DNA of 64,000 nucleotides from Sneathiella aquimaris (GCF_026409565.1 NZ_CP112881.1:1163501-1227500), one strand, 5' to 3'. Shown: positions 19,601 through 29,605, counted from the first letter of the stretch. The notes: generated from the letters alone by a model not told the origin. A program made the numbers and translations.

Positions 19601-20077
19601 ATCTTTAGGTTTCGCATTGATCAGTGAGCCAACCCGGCCCTGACTGACAATTGCGGTCGAATTCGCACCGGTTGCCATATCCGCAAAAAGAAGCTGAACA
19701 TCACGGGCGCGGGAAACGCGGCCATTGATACGATAGTCCGATCCGGAATCCCGCCTGATCCTCCGGGTAATGTCCACTTCACGGGAATCATTGTAAGCGG
19801 CAGGTGCAATTCGGTCAGAGTTATCCAGACCCAGCGTAACTTCTGCCATATTGCGGGGGGGACGGCTGGACGTGCCAGCAAAAATAACATCGTCCATTGC
19901 GCCGCCGCGCATATTCTTGGCAGATGTTTCCCCCATAACCCATCGAAGGGCCTCGACCAGGTTGGATTTACCACACCCGTTGGGACCGACAATGCCGGTG
20001 AGGCCGTCTTTAATCAATAATTCCGTTGGCTCCACAAAAGACTTGAAACCAGACAGACGCAATTGAGTAAATTTCAC
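16613..20077 (-). CDS. smc: Chromosome segregation protein SMC
   Basis: ATPase of 1154 residues that organises and segregates the chromosome. The N-terminal Walker A is GPNGCGKSNLVEALRWVMG (about 31-49). Two long coiled-coil arms flank a hinge-like region (about 500-640, with GYEAALGAALGEDLEAPLDQ). The C-terminal head has the ABC signature LLSGGEQALTAVALL and Walker B VLDEVDAPLDDVNVE. Length is normal for bacterial SMC. It lies 20 bp downstream of the dsbA-like gene in a dciA-dsbA-smc operon. The partners scpA and scpB are not in the window. Confidence 0.97.
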   Translation of the reverse strand: MKFTQLRLSGFKSFVEPTELLIKDGLTGIVGPNGCGKSNLVEALRWVMGETSAKNMRGGAMDDVIFAGTSSRPPRNMAEVTLGLDNSDRIAPAAYNDSREVDITRRIRRDSGSDYRINGRVSRARDVQLLFADMATGANSTAIVSQGRVGSLINAKPKDRRHLLEEAAGISGLHSRRHEAELRLKAAETNLERVDDVAGQLEVQLGSLKRQARQANRYRNISGHIRKAEALLLLRKQEQALRAQEKATKELADASAAVAELTKQVAIAQNAALKANEILAPLREREASAAAKVQRLTLERENLDAEEERLKRTRQQLEDQRVQISHDMSREKSLEKDAADAVTRLTEEQKSIHEKAAKDAPKLKTVQSEISDRQDQVRKLQSDFDLETEQLAAHKAKEHSLLDQQKNTEASMSKLTQRLTEIESETNRIDAALTSLTNNQDVQAKLELHLKEILNYSSDIEAFDEKCKTADQQERQARDRVREAEKETSAVQAEIKALLSLLEDGSEGKWTPIAENLSVKKGYEAALGAALGEDLEAPLDQSAQSYWSADACTEHPLPLFEDDLVTLDQFVSGEEILVSRLKMIGITAAEAGDRLSKTLKPGQRLISKEGDLWRWDGFVRKAGAKTAAALRLEQRNRLAGLEKEKSSKEAAAEKSRVELEQFEKKLSALRLQEKELRTLLRTKEQEANSLRALVSEQTRKLATLQSRQSSLAESKTTLLQEKADLEQLLSHIKQQRSSLPDITDAQQKLETARQVLREERESLGNMRSTFDQFTRESALRRDRLDAIAVEKESWIQRSNSVASHFSQLEMRFSSTEQELKDLEGKPEEILLKRGQLMDEIARAEGARSTAKDQLSEGEAVVSECNEALRKSQESLALCREERVRFQADKDHSIDNLQQLAHQIYEKLECSPEDIRKAGEIEEDEEIPPVDVSERRVERLKKERDGMGPVNLRAEIEADEIDEQLSTLLKERKDLEDAILRLRQGIASLNKEGRERLLIAFEKVDAHFQTLFKQVFGGGHAHLTLTESDDPLAAGLEIMASPPGKRLQLMSLLSGGEQALTAVALLFAVFLTNPAPICVLDEVDAPLDDVNVERLCNLLDSISENSSTRFLVVTHHPITMARMDRLFGVTMAERGISQLVSVDLTRAQLMTNETV

Positions 20078-20097
20078 GGCCCCTCCATTCTATGTCT

Positions 20098-20766
20098 TTA
20101 GATGCCTGCGAGATACGGCCCCAATACCTCGTATTCACGGGAACCTTCGTATTTTTCGCCGTTAATGAAGAGGGTAGGGGTACTGTTAACACCATATTCA
20201 TTGGCGCCAACCATCCGGTCCGTTAAAATACTTTCTCCCAGTTTTTCATCTGCGAGGTTCTTTTCGTAAGTGGCTTTCGAGACGCCAACCATATTTCCGA
20301 TCTTGGTTAAAGCCGCAGTTATGTCCGGTGCTGTTGTCCATTCTGCTTGCTTCTCAAAAAGGATCTTAAGTACAGCAAAGAAACGATCTTTCCCGGCGGC
20401 ATGGGCGAGAACTGATGCCTGAAAGGCAAAGCGATCAAGCGGGAAGTCCCGATAAATAAGAAACGCTTTTCCAGTATCTATATAGTCTTCCTGAATATTC
20501 TTGAACGCGTTTGTATGAAAATTGGCACAATGCGAACAAGTTAAGGATGCATATTCGACAATTGAGATAGGGGCCTTCGGGTCACCTAAAATATTGTCAT
20601 TTTCCAGAATGTCCATGACACCGGCCTGCGCAGTTGCCGGAGACAGCAAAGAGCCCGCTGCACCCAATGCAAGAGGGGCGATACCGGCAGAAGCCACAAA
20701 ATGTCGGCGTGATAGTGTCATTGTTTGCTCATTCATACTAGATGTGGTGTTAGTATAGCTTTTCAT
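20098..20766 (-). CDS. DsbA-family thiol:disulfide oxidoreductase, Tat-exported
   Basis: Periplasmic thioredoxin-fold protein of 222 residues. A twin-arginine signal SRRHFVA lies near residue 20, with the hydrophobic core and a cleavage site near ATAQA (about 44-48). The catalytic pair is CSHC (Cys77/Cys80) followed by NFH, and the cis-Pro loop is VNSTPTLFING (about 197-207). The ATG at 20766 is chosen because GAGGA precedes it; the frame is open up to 20811. The Tat motif suggests export in folded form, unusual for DsbA proteins but seen in this alphaproteobacterial DsbA/DsbG-like group. Confidence 0.9.
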   Translation of the reverse strand: MKSYTNTTSSMNEQTMTLSRRHFVASAGIAPLALGAAGSLLSPATAQAGVMDILENDNILGDPKAPISIVEYASLTCSHCANFHTNAFKNIQEDYIDTGKAFLIYRDFPLDRFAFQASVLAHAAGKDRFFAVLKILFEKQAEWTTAPDITAALTKIGNMVGVSKATYEKNLADEKLGESILTDRMVGANEYGVNSTPTLFINGEKYEGSREYEVLGPYLAGI

Positions 20767-20844
20767 AAACGATTCCTCAATCTTTCGAATATTCCTTAAT
20801 AAACCCAGCATTTGTGCGGGTTTGATGGGTGATGTGTTGATAAT

Positions 20845-21330
20845 TCAGGTGTTGTTCTTTGCCAGAATTGCGGCTCCCAGTGTTATTAAATGAGCTTTCA
20901 GCTCTTCATCTTTGACCTCTTTAACAGAGTGCTCCAGCCATTTTTTTTGTTCCAAGGTTGGCTCCGGGGGCGCAGTTTTCTTGGGTTTTTTGGCTCTTTT
21001 TACCGGCGCCTGAATGATGCTGATACGGCTGACCGCCTTATAGCCAAAGAAACTATTGATTCGTTCAATGATCAAAGGCTCAAAATGTTGAAATTCTGGC
21101 GCGTGCCCGGGCGCTACTCTCACTTTAAGGGTTGCTTCTGCATTTTTGTTCTTGGAATAAGTCAATCTTTCCGGGCTGGAGAAGTGATAGAGCGTCGGGC
21201 CGACAACATTCTGCCAATGAGACAAAATGTCGGCTTGGGCAAAGCCACGCTTGACCAAAGCTGCGCGTGCAGTTTTGCCGACATAGCTGCCAATGGCCTT
21301 CGGTCCTTTTAAATGTCCGACTTTTCTCAC
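20845..21330 (-). CDS. dciA: DciA-like protein (DUF721)
   Basis: A 161-residue DUF721 protein. The N-terminal domain carries the family pattern ...ALVKRGFAQADILSHWQNVVGPTLYHFSSPERL, followed by a strand-rich region VRVAPGHAPEFQHFEPLIIERINSFFGYKAV. DUF721 proteins of the DciA type act as replicative helicase (DnaB) operators in bacteria lacking DnaC/DnaI. GTG start. The C-terminal 50 residues are basic and less conserved. First gene of dciA-dsbA-smc, divergent from mutY. Confidence 0.85.
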   Translation of the reverse strand: MRKVGHLKGPKAIGSYVGKTARAALVKRGFAQADILSHWQNVVGPTLYHFSSPERLTYSKNKNAEATLKVRVAPGHAPEFQHFEPLIIERINSFFGYKAVSRISIIQAPVKRAKKPKKTAPPEPTLEQKKWLEHSVKEVKDEELKAHLITLGAAILAKNNT

Positions 21331-21409
21331 CGGATCTCTTCTCCCTCGCCTGATTGTTCCTGTATATAGGTGGCAATGTCCTCTTTGAGAATGGTATGAT
21401 CGAAAAATT

Positions 21410-22513
21410 ATGGATAATCAACTTTTTGCGACCAAGGTTTTCTCTCAGAAGATCCTTAAATGGTACGATGTAAGGGCCCGAATTTTACCGTGGCGAAGCC
21501 CTCCCGGGAAAACAGCGGATGCCTACCATGTCTGGCTGAGTGAAATCATGTTGCAGCAAACAACGGTTGCAACAGTTGGGCCGTATTTTGAAAAATTCCT
21601 GAATTGCTGGCCGACTGTGCAACATCTTGCGAATGCCTCATTAGATGACGTTTTGGTCGCTTGGGCAGGCCTTGGATATTACGCTCGTGCCCGAAATCTT
21701 CACAAATGTGCAGGCGAGGTTTGTCAAAAATATGGCGGACATTTTCCTCAATCCGAGAAGGAACTCCTGACCTTGCCTGGTATCGGTGAATATACAGCGG
21801 CGGCGATCGCCTCGATTGCCTATGGTGTTCCGGCAGTGGTAGTGGATGGAAATATTGAACGCATCATCACCAGAGTTTACCGGGTTCAGGAGGCTCTTCC
21901 AAAGTCTCGATCCCAAATTCGGGAGCTGGCAGCCAGAGTCTCTCCTGAAAGCAGGCCAGGCGATTATGCACAGGCCTTGATGGATATTGGGGCGACAATC
22001 TGTACCCCTAAAAAACCGCGTTGTTCCGACTGTCCGGTAAATGTGGAATGTGCAGCATATGTAACAGGGGATCAGGAACAATTTCCAAAAAAGGCGCCCA
22101 AGAAGACGAAACCAACCCGAAAAGCCGCGGTTTTATGGATCGAAAACCATCACGGTGAAGTTTTGTTGCGCAGAAGGGAAGAGAAAGGGTTGCTGGGTGG
22201 TATGATGGAGTTCCCATCCACTTCGTGGGTTGAGGCTGACTATTCAGAAGACGATATCAATGCGCTGCTTTCCGAGTTGGGAGATCTTGATCATCAGGAC
22301 GTGCACAAGCTAGGTGACCGGATTACCCACACATTTACGCATTTCCATCTGCATTTTACGCCACACATCCTGCGTTTGAATGAAGAGGATCGGGTTATCT
22401 CAAACCACCTTTATTGGGTGTCGCCCGAAAAATTTGCTGAAATCGCCTTACCCACCCTGATGACCAAGGTTGTGTCTTCGGTAAAAGCAGGGCAAGGCAT
22501 TCTGGGATTATAA
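21410..22513 (+). CDS. mutY: A/G-specific adenine DNA glycosylase
   Basis: Removes adenine mispaired with 8-oxoguanine. 367 residues. The catalytic Glu is in SEIMLQQTTVATV (about 44-56), the helix-hairpin-helix in LPGIGEYTAAAIAS (about 122-135) and the catalytic Asp in VVVDGNIERIITRVYR (about 142-157). The [4Fe-4S] cluster is C-x6-C-x2-C-x5-C in ICTPKKPRCSDCPVNVEC. A C-terminal NUDIX-like 8-oxoG recognition domain follows (from about 230). The ribosome site is weak. It ends one base before the stop of the convergent EF-hand gene. Confidence 0.96.
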   Translation: MDNQLFATKVFSQKILKWYDVRARILPWRSPPGKTADAYHVWLSEIMLQQTTVATVGPYFEKFLNCWPTVQHLANASLDDVLVAWAGLGYYARARNLHKCAGEVCQKYGGHFPQSEKELLTLPGIGEYTAAAIASIAYGVPAVVVDGNIERIITRVYRVQEALPKSRSQIRELAARVSPESRPGDYAQALMDIGATICTPKKPRCSDCPVNVECAAYVTGDQEQFPKKAPKKTKPTRKAAVLWIENHHGEVLLRRREEKGLLGGMMEFPSTSWVEADYSEDDINALLSELGDLDHQDVHKLGDRITHTFTHFHLHFTPHILRLNEEDRVISNHLYWVSPEKFAEIALPTLMTKVVSSVKAGQGILGL

Positions 22514-22514
22514 C

Positions 22515-22934
22515 TTAGAGACCTGGCGCGACAAATTCCGGTTGAGAGATCATTCCGTCATTATTCGTATCCAAAGCCTTAAACGCGGCTTTCCCGGCAG
22601 CCATAAATTCTGCCAGCGTCAAAACGGTGTCGCCATTTTCGTCGTTCCGTTTATAGGCGTCGGGTACTGGAACGGCTGATCCGGGCTCGGCGGTCGCGTC
22701 TCTTAGCTGATTGGCTTTTACATATTCTTCGAATTCGACACTGCCGTTGGCATCAAGATCAAGGTTGGTAAATAGTCTTTCCCGATAGGTCGCGGCTTCA
22801 GCTGGGGAAATGGTATTGTCGGCGTTCCGGTCAATTCCAAGGAACTGAGCAGAATTAAACTCTGCCGCGTGAAGCGAAGGGGCTGCAAATAGTGTAATCA
22901 TGCAGCCCAGTGCGATTGAAATAACCTTTGTCAT
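22515..22934 (-). CDS. Exported EF-hand calcium-binding protein
   Basis: A 139-residue protein with a signal peptide (about 1-23, ending SLHAAEF). It has four EF-hand-type loops: DRNADNTISPAE, DLDANGSVEFEE, DENGDTVLTLAE and DTNNDGMISQPE, all with Asp/Asn at positions 1, 3 and 5 and Glu at 12, so most should bind calcium. A strong AAGGGGGG ribosome site precedes the ATG. Such calmodulin-like periplasmic proteins are common in marine alphaproteobacteria; the role is unknown. Confidence 0.9.
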   Translation of the reverse strand: MTKVISIALGCMITLFAAPSLHAAEFNSAQFLGIDRNADNTISPAEAATYRERLFTNLDLDANGSVEFEEYVKANQLRDATAEPGSAVPVPDAYKRNDENGDTVLTLAEFMAAGKAAFKALDTNNDGMISQPEFVAPGL

Positions 22935-22974
22935 CGTGCCCCCCTTGGTGGTTGAAGGGACAACAATATCCCTT

Positions 22975-24156
<1,182 letters not shown>

Positions 24157-24774
24157 TTAAATTATAATCTCATTATCCTCCAAAATTTTTCGAATTGGGG
24201 CAAAACTTCGCCTATGTTGTGGTGTGACACCAAAGAGACTCAACCCCTTGCGATGCTCGGCCGTGCCGTAACCCGCATTTTTCTCCCATCCGTAGTGAGG
24301 ATACTGCTTCGCCAGAGCACACATTTTTCGATCGCGTGTCACTTTTGCAACAATCGAAGCGGCCGCAATTGACACTGAAATACTGTCGCCTTTTACAACA
24401 AGTTGTGTCGGGATCCCCAGTTTTGGATCCCGATTACCATCAACCAAGGCGAAGTCTGGCGTAATATTTAATGCGGTTACCGCCCGCTTCATTGCCAGAA
24501 AAGTAGCTTGCAAGATATTCAGCTGATCCACTTCCTGAACGGTGGCCTCGCCGATACCGACATTGGCACAGGCCATCAATGTCTCATAAAGGGCTTCGCG
24601 TCTATTTTTGCTGATCTTTTTTGAATCTTGAAGACCATCAGGAAAGTTCTGAGGATCCAGAATAACAGCGGCAGCAACTACCGGCCCGGCAAAGGGACCT
24701 CGGCCCACTTCATCGATGCCGACAATCCGCCCGGCCAATTTTGTCTCTAGAGAATAATCTGGTTTATCAGGCAT
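24157..24774 (-). CDS. rnhB: Ribonuclease HII
   Basis: Removes RNA from RNA-DNA hybrids and single ribonucleotides from DNA. 205 residues. The active-site motif is GIDEVGRGPFAGPVVAAAVIL (about 19-39, Asp-Glu pair), with the third Asp in FALVDGNRDPKLG and the fourth acidic position in SIAAASIVAKVTRDRKM. Length and motifs are normal. It lies directly upstream of ccrM on the same strand, an order also seen in other alphaproteobacteria, and may supply part of its transcription. Confidence 0.96.
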   Translation of the reverse strand: MPDKPDYSLETKLAGRIVGIDEVGRGPFAGPVVAAAVILDPQNFPDGLQDSKKISKNRREALYETLMACANVGIGEATVQEVDQLNILQATFLAMKRAVTALNITPDFALVDGNRDPKLGIPTQLVVKGDSISVSIAAASIVAKVTRDRKMCALAKQYPHYGWEKNAGYGTAEHRKGLSLFGVTPQHRRSFAPIRKILEDNEIII

Positions 24775-25056
24775 TTTATCAGAGATGTTGACTATCCAAG
24801 ATGTCTACTTAGACGAATATATTGATTGACTTGACCCGCTATTTACCGGATTCGTGGCTCATGATTATAGGCGGTATCAGAGCCTCAAGACAACAAAGTA
24901 TGAAGCCAATAGGTCACAAATACCTAATTTCTGATTTAAAATGGGGTCTCTGTGAAGCAATTTATTGCGTTCTTGTCGTTTAGTTTTTAATCATGTGATG
25001 GGGAAGCACCCGCAAGAAAGTGTTTTTGCTAAGTTAAACGGGGGATTGGTCTCTTC

Positions 25057-27153
25057 ATGATGCGTTTTTTTGGCCGCATGGCGATCGTTATGCTGGTTTT
25101 TGTAATGGGACTCCCATCGCATGCGAGCGCGGACGAGAAATCGTGGCCTGCTGAATTTCTGGCTGAGGCCAATCACGATGGCCGCTCTTCCCTTATAATA
25201 AAAGTCAATGAGGAAGTTCGAAAGGCTGAAGAGAGCAATTTTGCTGTTGAGCTGGATAACATCGACATCACAGGGCTGGTAGAACAAACCCCAGACGCTC
25301 TTATTTTTAAGCCGATCGAAATCTTGCAGCCCGGATATCATTCCCTGCGCTTATATCAGGTGACCAGTTCTGGTGAATATATTGAGCAGCATTTCTGGGA
25401 GTTTAAAGTTCAGGGAAGCTCAGCTTTGGCAAGGAACAGCTCCTCCGAGCAGGGGGGTGCGGCGCAAACGGTTACCAGTGACCAACAGTTGGAGCAAGGG
25501 GATCTGATTGTTGAGGCCTCAGCTGATAATAATATTGAAATCTCCCAAAGGCTATTTGATAGCAACATTACATCGTCGCCAAGCGATCTGACGGTATCGG
25601 GTTCGGGTAATGGCGCCCTGAATATGACCGGTGGGCGCTGGACGTTTGATGCGACCGGAAATTATTTCATTGAGTCTGAAGAAGACTTATCTGTAACCGG
25701 GAACGAAATTGATTTGGGGGAGTATACGATCAACCTTGGGTACCGCGGGGCCTCTGTCAACGGATCGGCCATTTTGGGGCATCAGGACATCGGCATTGAA
25801 AGTCTGTCCATGTCTTCGTATACGCGCCGGGGCGCATCCATCAGCGTTGGTACGGCTGATGACCGGTTGAAATTTACAGGCTTTTCACTGAGTAGCGATT
25901 CACTTGCGGGGGCTGACGATTTTACCGGTCTACAAGGGAAATCCGGGTATGTAACCGGGGGGGCTGTTGTTGGACGGCCCGTTTGGCTGGAAGAAACAAA
26001 AATCGAACTGACCGGATTGTATTTTACCTCTGAGGGGGGAGAAGATGATTTCGGGAGCGGAGGTGGACTGACATCGGACGGCGCCCCAAAGGGAAGCGGC
26101 GGCGCCTTGATTGCCGACAGTTATTGGGGGCAGGATAGATTGCGATTGCGCGGGGAACTTGCATTTTCAAATATGGACCTTGATGGGTCGGGGAGTCTGG
26201 GCACTGATTTTGCGGACGCCGAAACTGTCGATATCAGTTACGTTCTTATTCCAGATGATGGCCAATCAGATGTGCCGCTTTCGATGACGGTTGGCGGAAA
26301 ATGGGAGCAGGTTGATACTTTTTTCTACAGCCTTGCCAATCAGGGGTTAAGTGTCGACAGAAACAGTTATTCTGTATTCTCCAATCTGTATTGGGGGGCC
26401 TTTAACCTAAATGCGCAAGCCAGCTACGAAACCAACAACACCGCGGACCTTGCTGATGTTGCCACTGATCAGGTTATGATGGCGGGTGTTGACGGAAGTT
26501 ATTCTTTCTCCATTGACCGGGAAACACCGGATGATCGTGCCTGGTTGGGCACGCCGTTTGTTGGATTTGGTTTTAATCTGGTTGATGCGGATCGAAAAGA
26601 GACACCGCTTGGTTATTTAGGGGATCAAACAGATAATATATCAGTAAATTATTATGCCAATGTCGGGTCGAGTTACGAACGCTGGAACTGGCAACTTTCC
26701 TATAACCGGTCGACATTTACCGATGAAACTGAAGTGTCGTCCGATACGACAGACCAAACGTTGGATCTGTCTGCATACTGGACTGTTTCGGATGCTTTGA
26801 ACCTGTCTCTTGGTACAAGTTACAATCAATATGTTCAAAAGACTGATGGTGAACGGTCATATAATGTGACCGGTAATCTTGGCGTTCAGGCAAGCTTGAT
26901 GCCGCAAACACTTACAACGAATATCAATTATAATATGAACCTTTCTTCAGGCAGCGGCGACTTACCAGATAAGCATATTCTATCAGGTGAGATGGAATGG
27001 ACGTTTATTCCGGCAGACGTTAACAGACCGGGTGTCGCGCTTGCTTTCCGCGGCGCAATGGAGAAAGAAAATGGAAATTCGGATACTGCGCTGGATGACA
27101 CGAAATATGAGGGATTTATTGTCCTGCGCCTCAAAGCGCCGGTTGTATACTAG
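25057..27153 (+). CDS. Large exported protein, probable Ig-like domain plus outer-membrane beta-barrel
   Basis: A 698-residue exported protein I cannot name. It has a signal peptide (about 1-25, MVFVMGLPSHASA region). Residues 40-125 resemble a bacterial Ig-like domain (D-I-T-G-L-V, then L-x-P-G-Y-H-S-L). From about 180 the protein is a long series of alternating polar/hydrophobic strands with frequent aromatic ends and Gly/Asp/Ser turns, ending AFRG...GFIVLRLKAPVVY, which suggests a C-terminal beta-barrel. It has no obvious catalytic motif. It is followed after 4 bp by another exported gene and then by an ECF sigma/anti-sigma/protease set, so it is probably the first gene of that cluster. 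Confidence 0.7.
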   Translation: MMRFFGRMAIVMLVFVMGLPSHASADEKSWPAEFLAEANHDGRSSLIIKVNEEVRKAEESNFAVELDNIDITGLVEQTPDALIFKPIEILQPGYHSLRLYQVTSSGEYIEQHFWEFKVQGSSALARNSSSEQGGAAQTVTSDQQLEQGDLIVEASADNNIEISQRLFDSNITSSPSDLTVSGSGNGALNMTGGRWTFDATGNYFIESEEDLSVTGNEIDLGEYTINLGYRGASVNGSAILGHQDIGIESLSMSSYTRRGASISVGTADDRLKFTGFSLSSDSLAGADDFTGLQGKSGYVTGGAVVGRPVWLEETKIELTGLYFTSEGGEDDFGSGGGLTSDGAPKGSGGALIADSYWGQDRLRLRGELAFSNMDLDGSGSLGTDFADAETVDISYVLIPDDGQSDVPLSMTVGGKWEQVDTFFYSLANQGLSVDRNSYSVFSNLYWGAFNLNAQASYETNNTADLADVATDQVMMAGVDGSYSFSIDRETPDDRAWLGTPFVGFGFNLVDADRKETPLGYLGDQTDNISVNYYANVGSSYERWNWQLSYNRSTFTDETEVSSDTTDQTLDLSAYWTVSDALNLSLGTSYNQYVQKTDGERSYNVTGNLGVQASLMPQTLTTNINYNMNLSSGSGDLPDKHILSGEMEWTFIPADVNRPGVALAFRGAMEKENGNSDTALDDTKYEGFIVLRLKAPVVY

Positions 27154-27157
27154 GCCC

Positions 27158-28330
27158 ATGATAAATAGTTTGAAAAACATAACGGTTGTTTTATTTACCC
27201 TTCTGTCGCTGACACTCTCGGCGGAGGCGAGTGTCAGTAGTGTTACGGCCGTTCCCAGCAAGGTGACGGTTCTGCCGACCGGCGGCGGCGTTAGTGTTAC
27301 CTGGCGTGTGGTTCACACAATCAGCGCGCCGGCTACGACAGTCACATCGTCCCCTTCCTATGATATTATCATCAACGGTTTGACCGTTCTGACCGTTTCG
27401 AAAAGTTTGAGCAGAACAACAACGCCGACTGTTGGTGTGCCAGAGACCCTGACCTTCTCTGAGGTTATTCCTGTCTCGGTGACCCTTGCGAAGCAAATCG
27501 CCAAAGGTGGCAATAACGCCCGTATTCAGCGTATTTTTAATGATGGTTTAGGGGCCGGAACGGGATTTGCTCAACTGATTGCTGGCGGCGGTGCGTCTGG
27601 CGCACTTAATATAAACCGGATTGAATTGTCATTTGAAAATGGCGGCAAAACGAACGTTGTCGGCCAAAATAGCGATTTGAGAGCTGTTGCAGAAATCAAT
27701 TTTGTCTCGCGGGGCTTGTTGCAGGCCGAATGGCGTGTAATTGATAGCCCCTCTATTCGGGGTGGGCAGTTTGAGCGGCGGTTATCACAAGTGCGTCGAC
27801 AGTTGTCGTCTTCCGGGAACGGTCGTGTTCGCCTGGTGAGCCCAAAACTACCAACAGGAACAACAGGATTGCATGAAGTGAAGCTGGTTTTGATTGACCC
27901 GCAAACTCAGTTTACCCAGCCTGTTCTAAGATATTATGTAAATCCTAATTCCACACCGGGTTTGTCACGTTTGTCGCCATTGGAAGCGTTTCGCCCGGTC
28001 GAGGGGGTGCCGTTCAATTCAAACACAGTATTTGATTGGCATCCAGTTGCTGGTGCCGCAGCTTATCAGATTGAACTTTTTGATCTTCCGGGCGGGAAAA
28101 ATCCGCTCAACAACTTAAATGCTGCCCCATTGATTGTCAGCCCATTTGATACGGATGCGGAGCTTGTTGTTGGTAAAATTGTTCCTGGCACGCAGACCTC
28201 ATCGACATTTGCGGGATTTGCCGAGAAACATTTGCTGCACGGCAGTACTTATTTGTGGCGTATTCGGGCGATCAGTTCGGGCGGCACTGTCCTCGCTCAG
28301 TCAGATTTTAGAAAGATCCTATACCCTTGA
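27158..28330 (+). CDS. Exported protein with Ig/fibronectin-like repeats, unknown function
   Basis: A 390-residue exported protein. A signal peptide spans about 1-24 (hydrophobic core VVLFTLLSLTLS, cleavage near AEA). Several beta-sandwich-like segments follow; near residues 285-300 the string TVFDWHPVAGAAAYQIELFD is typical of fibronectin type III-like or sugar-binding sandwich domains, and it ends YLWRIRAISSGG with the same flavour. The ATG at 27158, 4 bp after the upstream stop, gives a proper signal peptide. The frame is open further upstream inside the previous gene but is not used. It is co-directional with the ECF/protease genes and may be a surface partner of the upstream barrel protein. 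Confidence 0.72.
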   Translation: MINSLKNITVVLFTLLSLTLSAEASVSSVTAVPSKVTVLPTGGGVSVTWRVVHTISAPATTVTSSPSYDIIINGLTVLTVSKSLSRTTTPTVGVPETLTFSEVIPVSVTLAKQIAKGGNNARIQRIFNDGLGAGTGFAQLIAGGGASGALNINRIELSFENGGKTNVVGQNSDLRAVAEINFVSRGLLQAEWRVIDSPSIRGGQFERRLSQVRRQLSSSGNGRVRLVSPKLPTGTTGLHEVKLVLIDPQTQFTQPVLRYYVNPNSTPGLSRLSPLEAFRPVEGVPFNSNTVFDWHPVAGAAAYQIELFDLPGGKNPLNNLNAAPLIVSPFDTDAELVVGKIVPGTQTSSTFAGFAEKHLLHGSTYLWRIRAISSGGTVLAQSDFRKILYP

Positions 28331-28411
28331 TCTGTTTCAGGGGAACATAGCAAGGCAGTTGAAACGCCGTGACGACTTGTTCGCCACGGTTTTCTTCTTG
28401 GAGAGCAGCGG

Positions 28412-28981
28412 ATGATGAATGTGACCGGTTCCTTGAACGACTTAGAGCTTATTGAACATATTAAAAAAGGCGATAAACAAGCCTTTGACGAGTTTTATCG
28501 CCGGTTTGAGAAGAAAATCTACCATTTTATTCGTCAAAAATTGAACGATCCCTTCGAAGCATACGACATACTTCATGAAGTCTTCCTCGATGTCTGGCGT
28601 AAGGCCGACGGATTTGAAGGTCGGTCTAAAGTCTCAACATGGGTCTTTGGGATCGCTTTCAATAAATCCATCGACCGCCTTAGAAAACGCACAGTGGACC
28701 AGCTTGATGAAGACAAGCATGAAACAATGGCGGATGATGAAGGATTGAGTCCCATGGAATTATTAAACGCAACTGAAGAGGCGACCTTTCTTCAAAAATG
28801 TGTCGAGACGCTGAGTGAAGCGCAGCGCATGGTTGTCCATATGGCTTTTTTCGAGGATCTCTCATATCCTGAAATTGCTGCCATCATTGATCGGCCCGAA
28901 GGAACGGTAAAGACCCGGATTTTTCATGCAAAACAAGCGTTAAAGCGGTGCGTTGAAAAATTCACAGGAGCAAGATCATGA
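28412..28981 (+). CDS. ECF-family RNA polymerase sigma factor
   Basis: A 189-residue sigma-70 family factor with only regions 2 and 4. Region 2 spans about 15-85 (FDEFYRRFEKKIYHFI, then YDILHEVFLDVWRKAD and STWVFGIAFNKSIDRLRKR). Region 4 spans about 125-180 (LSEAQRMVVHMAFFEDLSYPEIAAI followed by PEGTVKTRIFHAKQALK). Its 3' end overlaps the next gene by 4 bp, a classic sigma/anti-sigma arrangement. Target promoters cannot be identified; autoregulation of this cluster is the usual expectation. Confidence 0.95.
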   Translation: MMNVTGSLNDLELIEHIKKGDKQAFDEFYRRFEKKIYHFIRQKLNDPFEAYDILHEVFLDVWRKADGFEGRSKVSTWVFGIAFNKSIDRLRKRTVDQLDEDKHETMADDEGLSPMELLNATEEATFLQKCVETLSEAQRMVVHMAFFEDLSYPEIAAIIDRPEGTVKTRIFHAKQALKRCVEKFTGARS

Positions 28982-29604
28982 GTAACTTTACAGACAAAGA
29001 ACTGGATCACCTTCTGCCTTTTTACGTCAATAATTCCCTATCCGGAGCAGAGAAACAAGCGGTTGAAGATCGTTTGAAAACCGATCCGGATTTTGACGCG
29101 GAACGTCAGTTCCTGGTTGCTTTACAAGGGAAGATCAAAGAGCAGGTGTTTGAAAAAAGCCCTGGTGAAATGGGGCTCGCCCGTCTTCATGCTGCTATGG
29201 GTGAACACGGAAAATCTTTCAAATCGACAGATGTATCAAAGGGTGTTCTTGCGAATGACAATAGCGTGCAGGGATGGTGGCGACCTGTTGCTGTTGCGGC
29301 CTGCATCGCATTGGCTGTGCTAGGTGGCATTCAGGTGAATTCTACCCTGACGGAAGAAGGAATGGTCACAGCGTCTGGCGGAAATGCTTCTGGCCCTGTC
29401 TTACAGGTGTTTTTTGAAGAACGATCAACGGAAAAAGATATTCGAAGTCTTCTTAGGCAACAGCAGCTCAATATTATTGAAGGGCCTACGGCACTTGGTT
29501 TTTACCGCGTTGAAATTTTAGGGGCTGACAAAGGCAAGGATGTTGAAGCGCTCATCAAAAAGCTGGTGGCCAACGTTCATGTGACTGAGGTGTTGGAGGA
29601 GTAA
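28978..29604 (+). CDS. Membrane-bound anti-sigma factor
   Basis: A 208-residue protein encoded directly behind the ECF sigma gene (4-bp overlap). The N-terminal 55 residues (DKELDHLLPFYVNNSLSGAE onwards) look like an anti-sigma domain without the zinc-binding His/Cys pattern. One transmembrane helix spans 101-120. The periplasmic C-terminus (about 141-181) has VLQVFFEERSTEKDIRSLL and LGFYRVEIL, a strand-helix-strand pattern reminiscent of small protease-prodomain or ferredoxin-like modules. It should hold the sigma factor at the membrane until an envelope signal arrives. Confidence 0.85.
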   Translation: MSNFTDKELDHLLPFYVNNSLSGAEKQAVEDRLKTDPDFDAERQFLVALQGKIKEQVFEKSPGEMGLARLHAAMGEHGKSFKSTDVSKGVLANDNSVQGWWRPVAVAACIALAVLGGIQVNSTLTEEGMVTASGGNASGPVLQVFFEERSTEKDIRSLLRQQQLNIIEGPTALGFYRVEILGADKGKDVEALIKKLVANVHVTEVLEE

Positions 29605-29605
29605 A

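Noticed and set aside
26987-27157. Upstream extension of the 390-residue exported protein
   Set aside because: It overlaps the preceding gene and would bury the signal peptide; the ATG at 27158 fits better.
28337-28375. GGAAC near 28341 as an ECF autoregulated promoter
   Set aside because: No -10 element at proper spacing (nearest CGT is 21 bp on); too weak to call.
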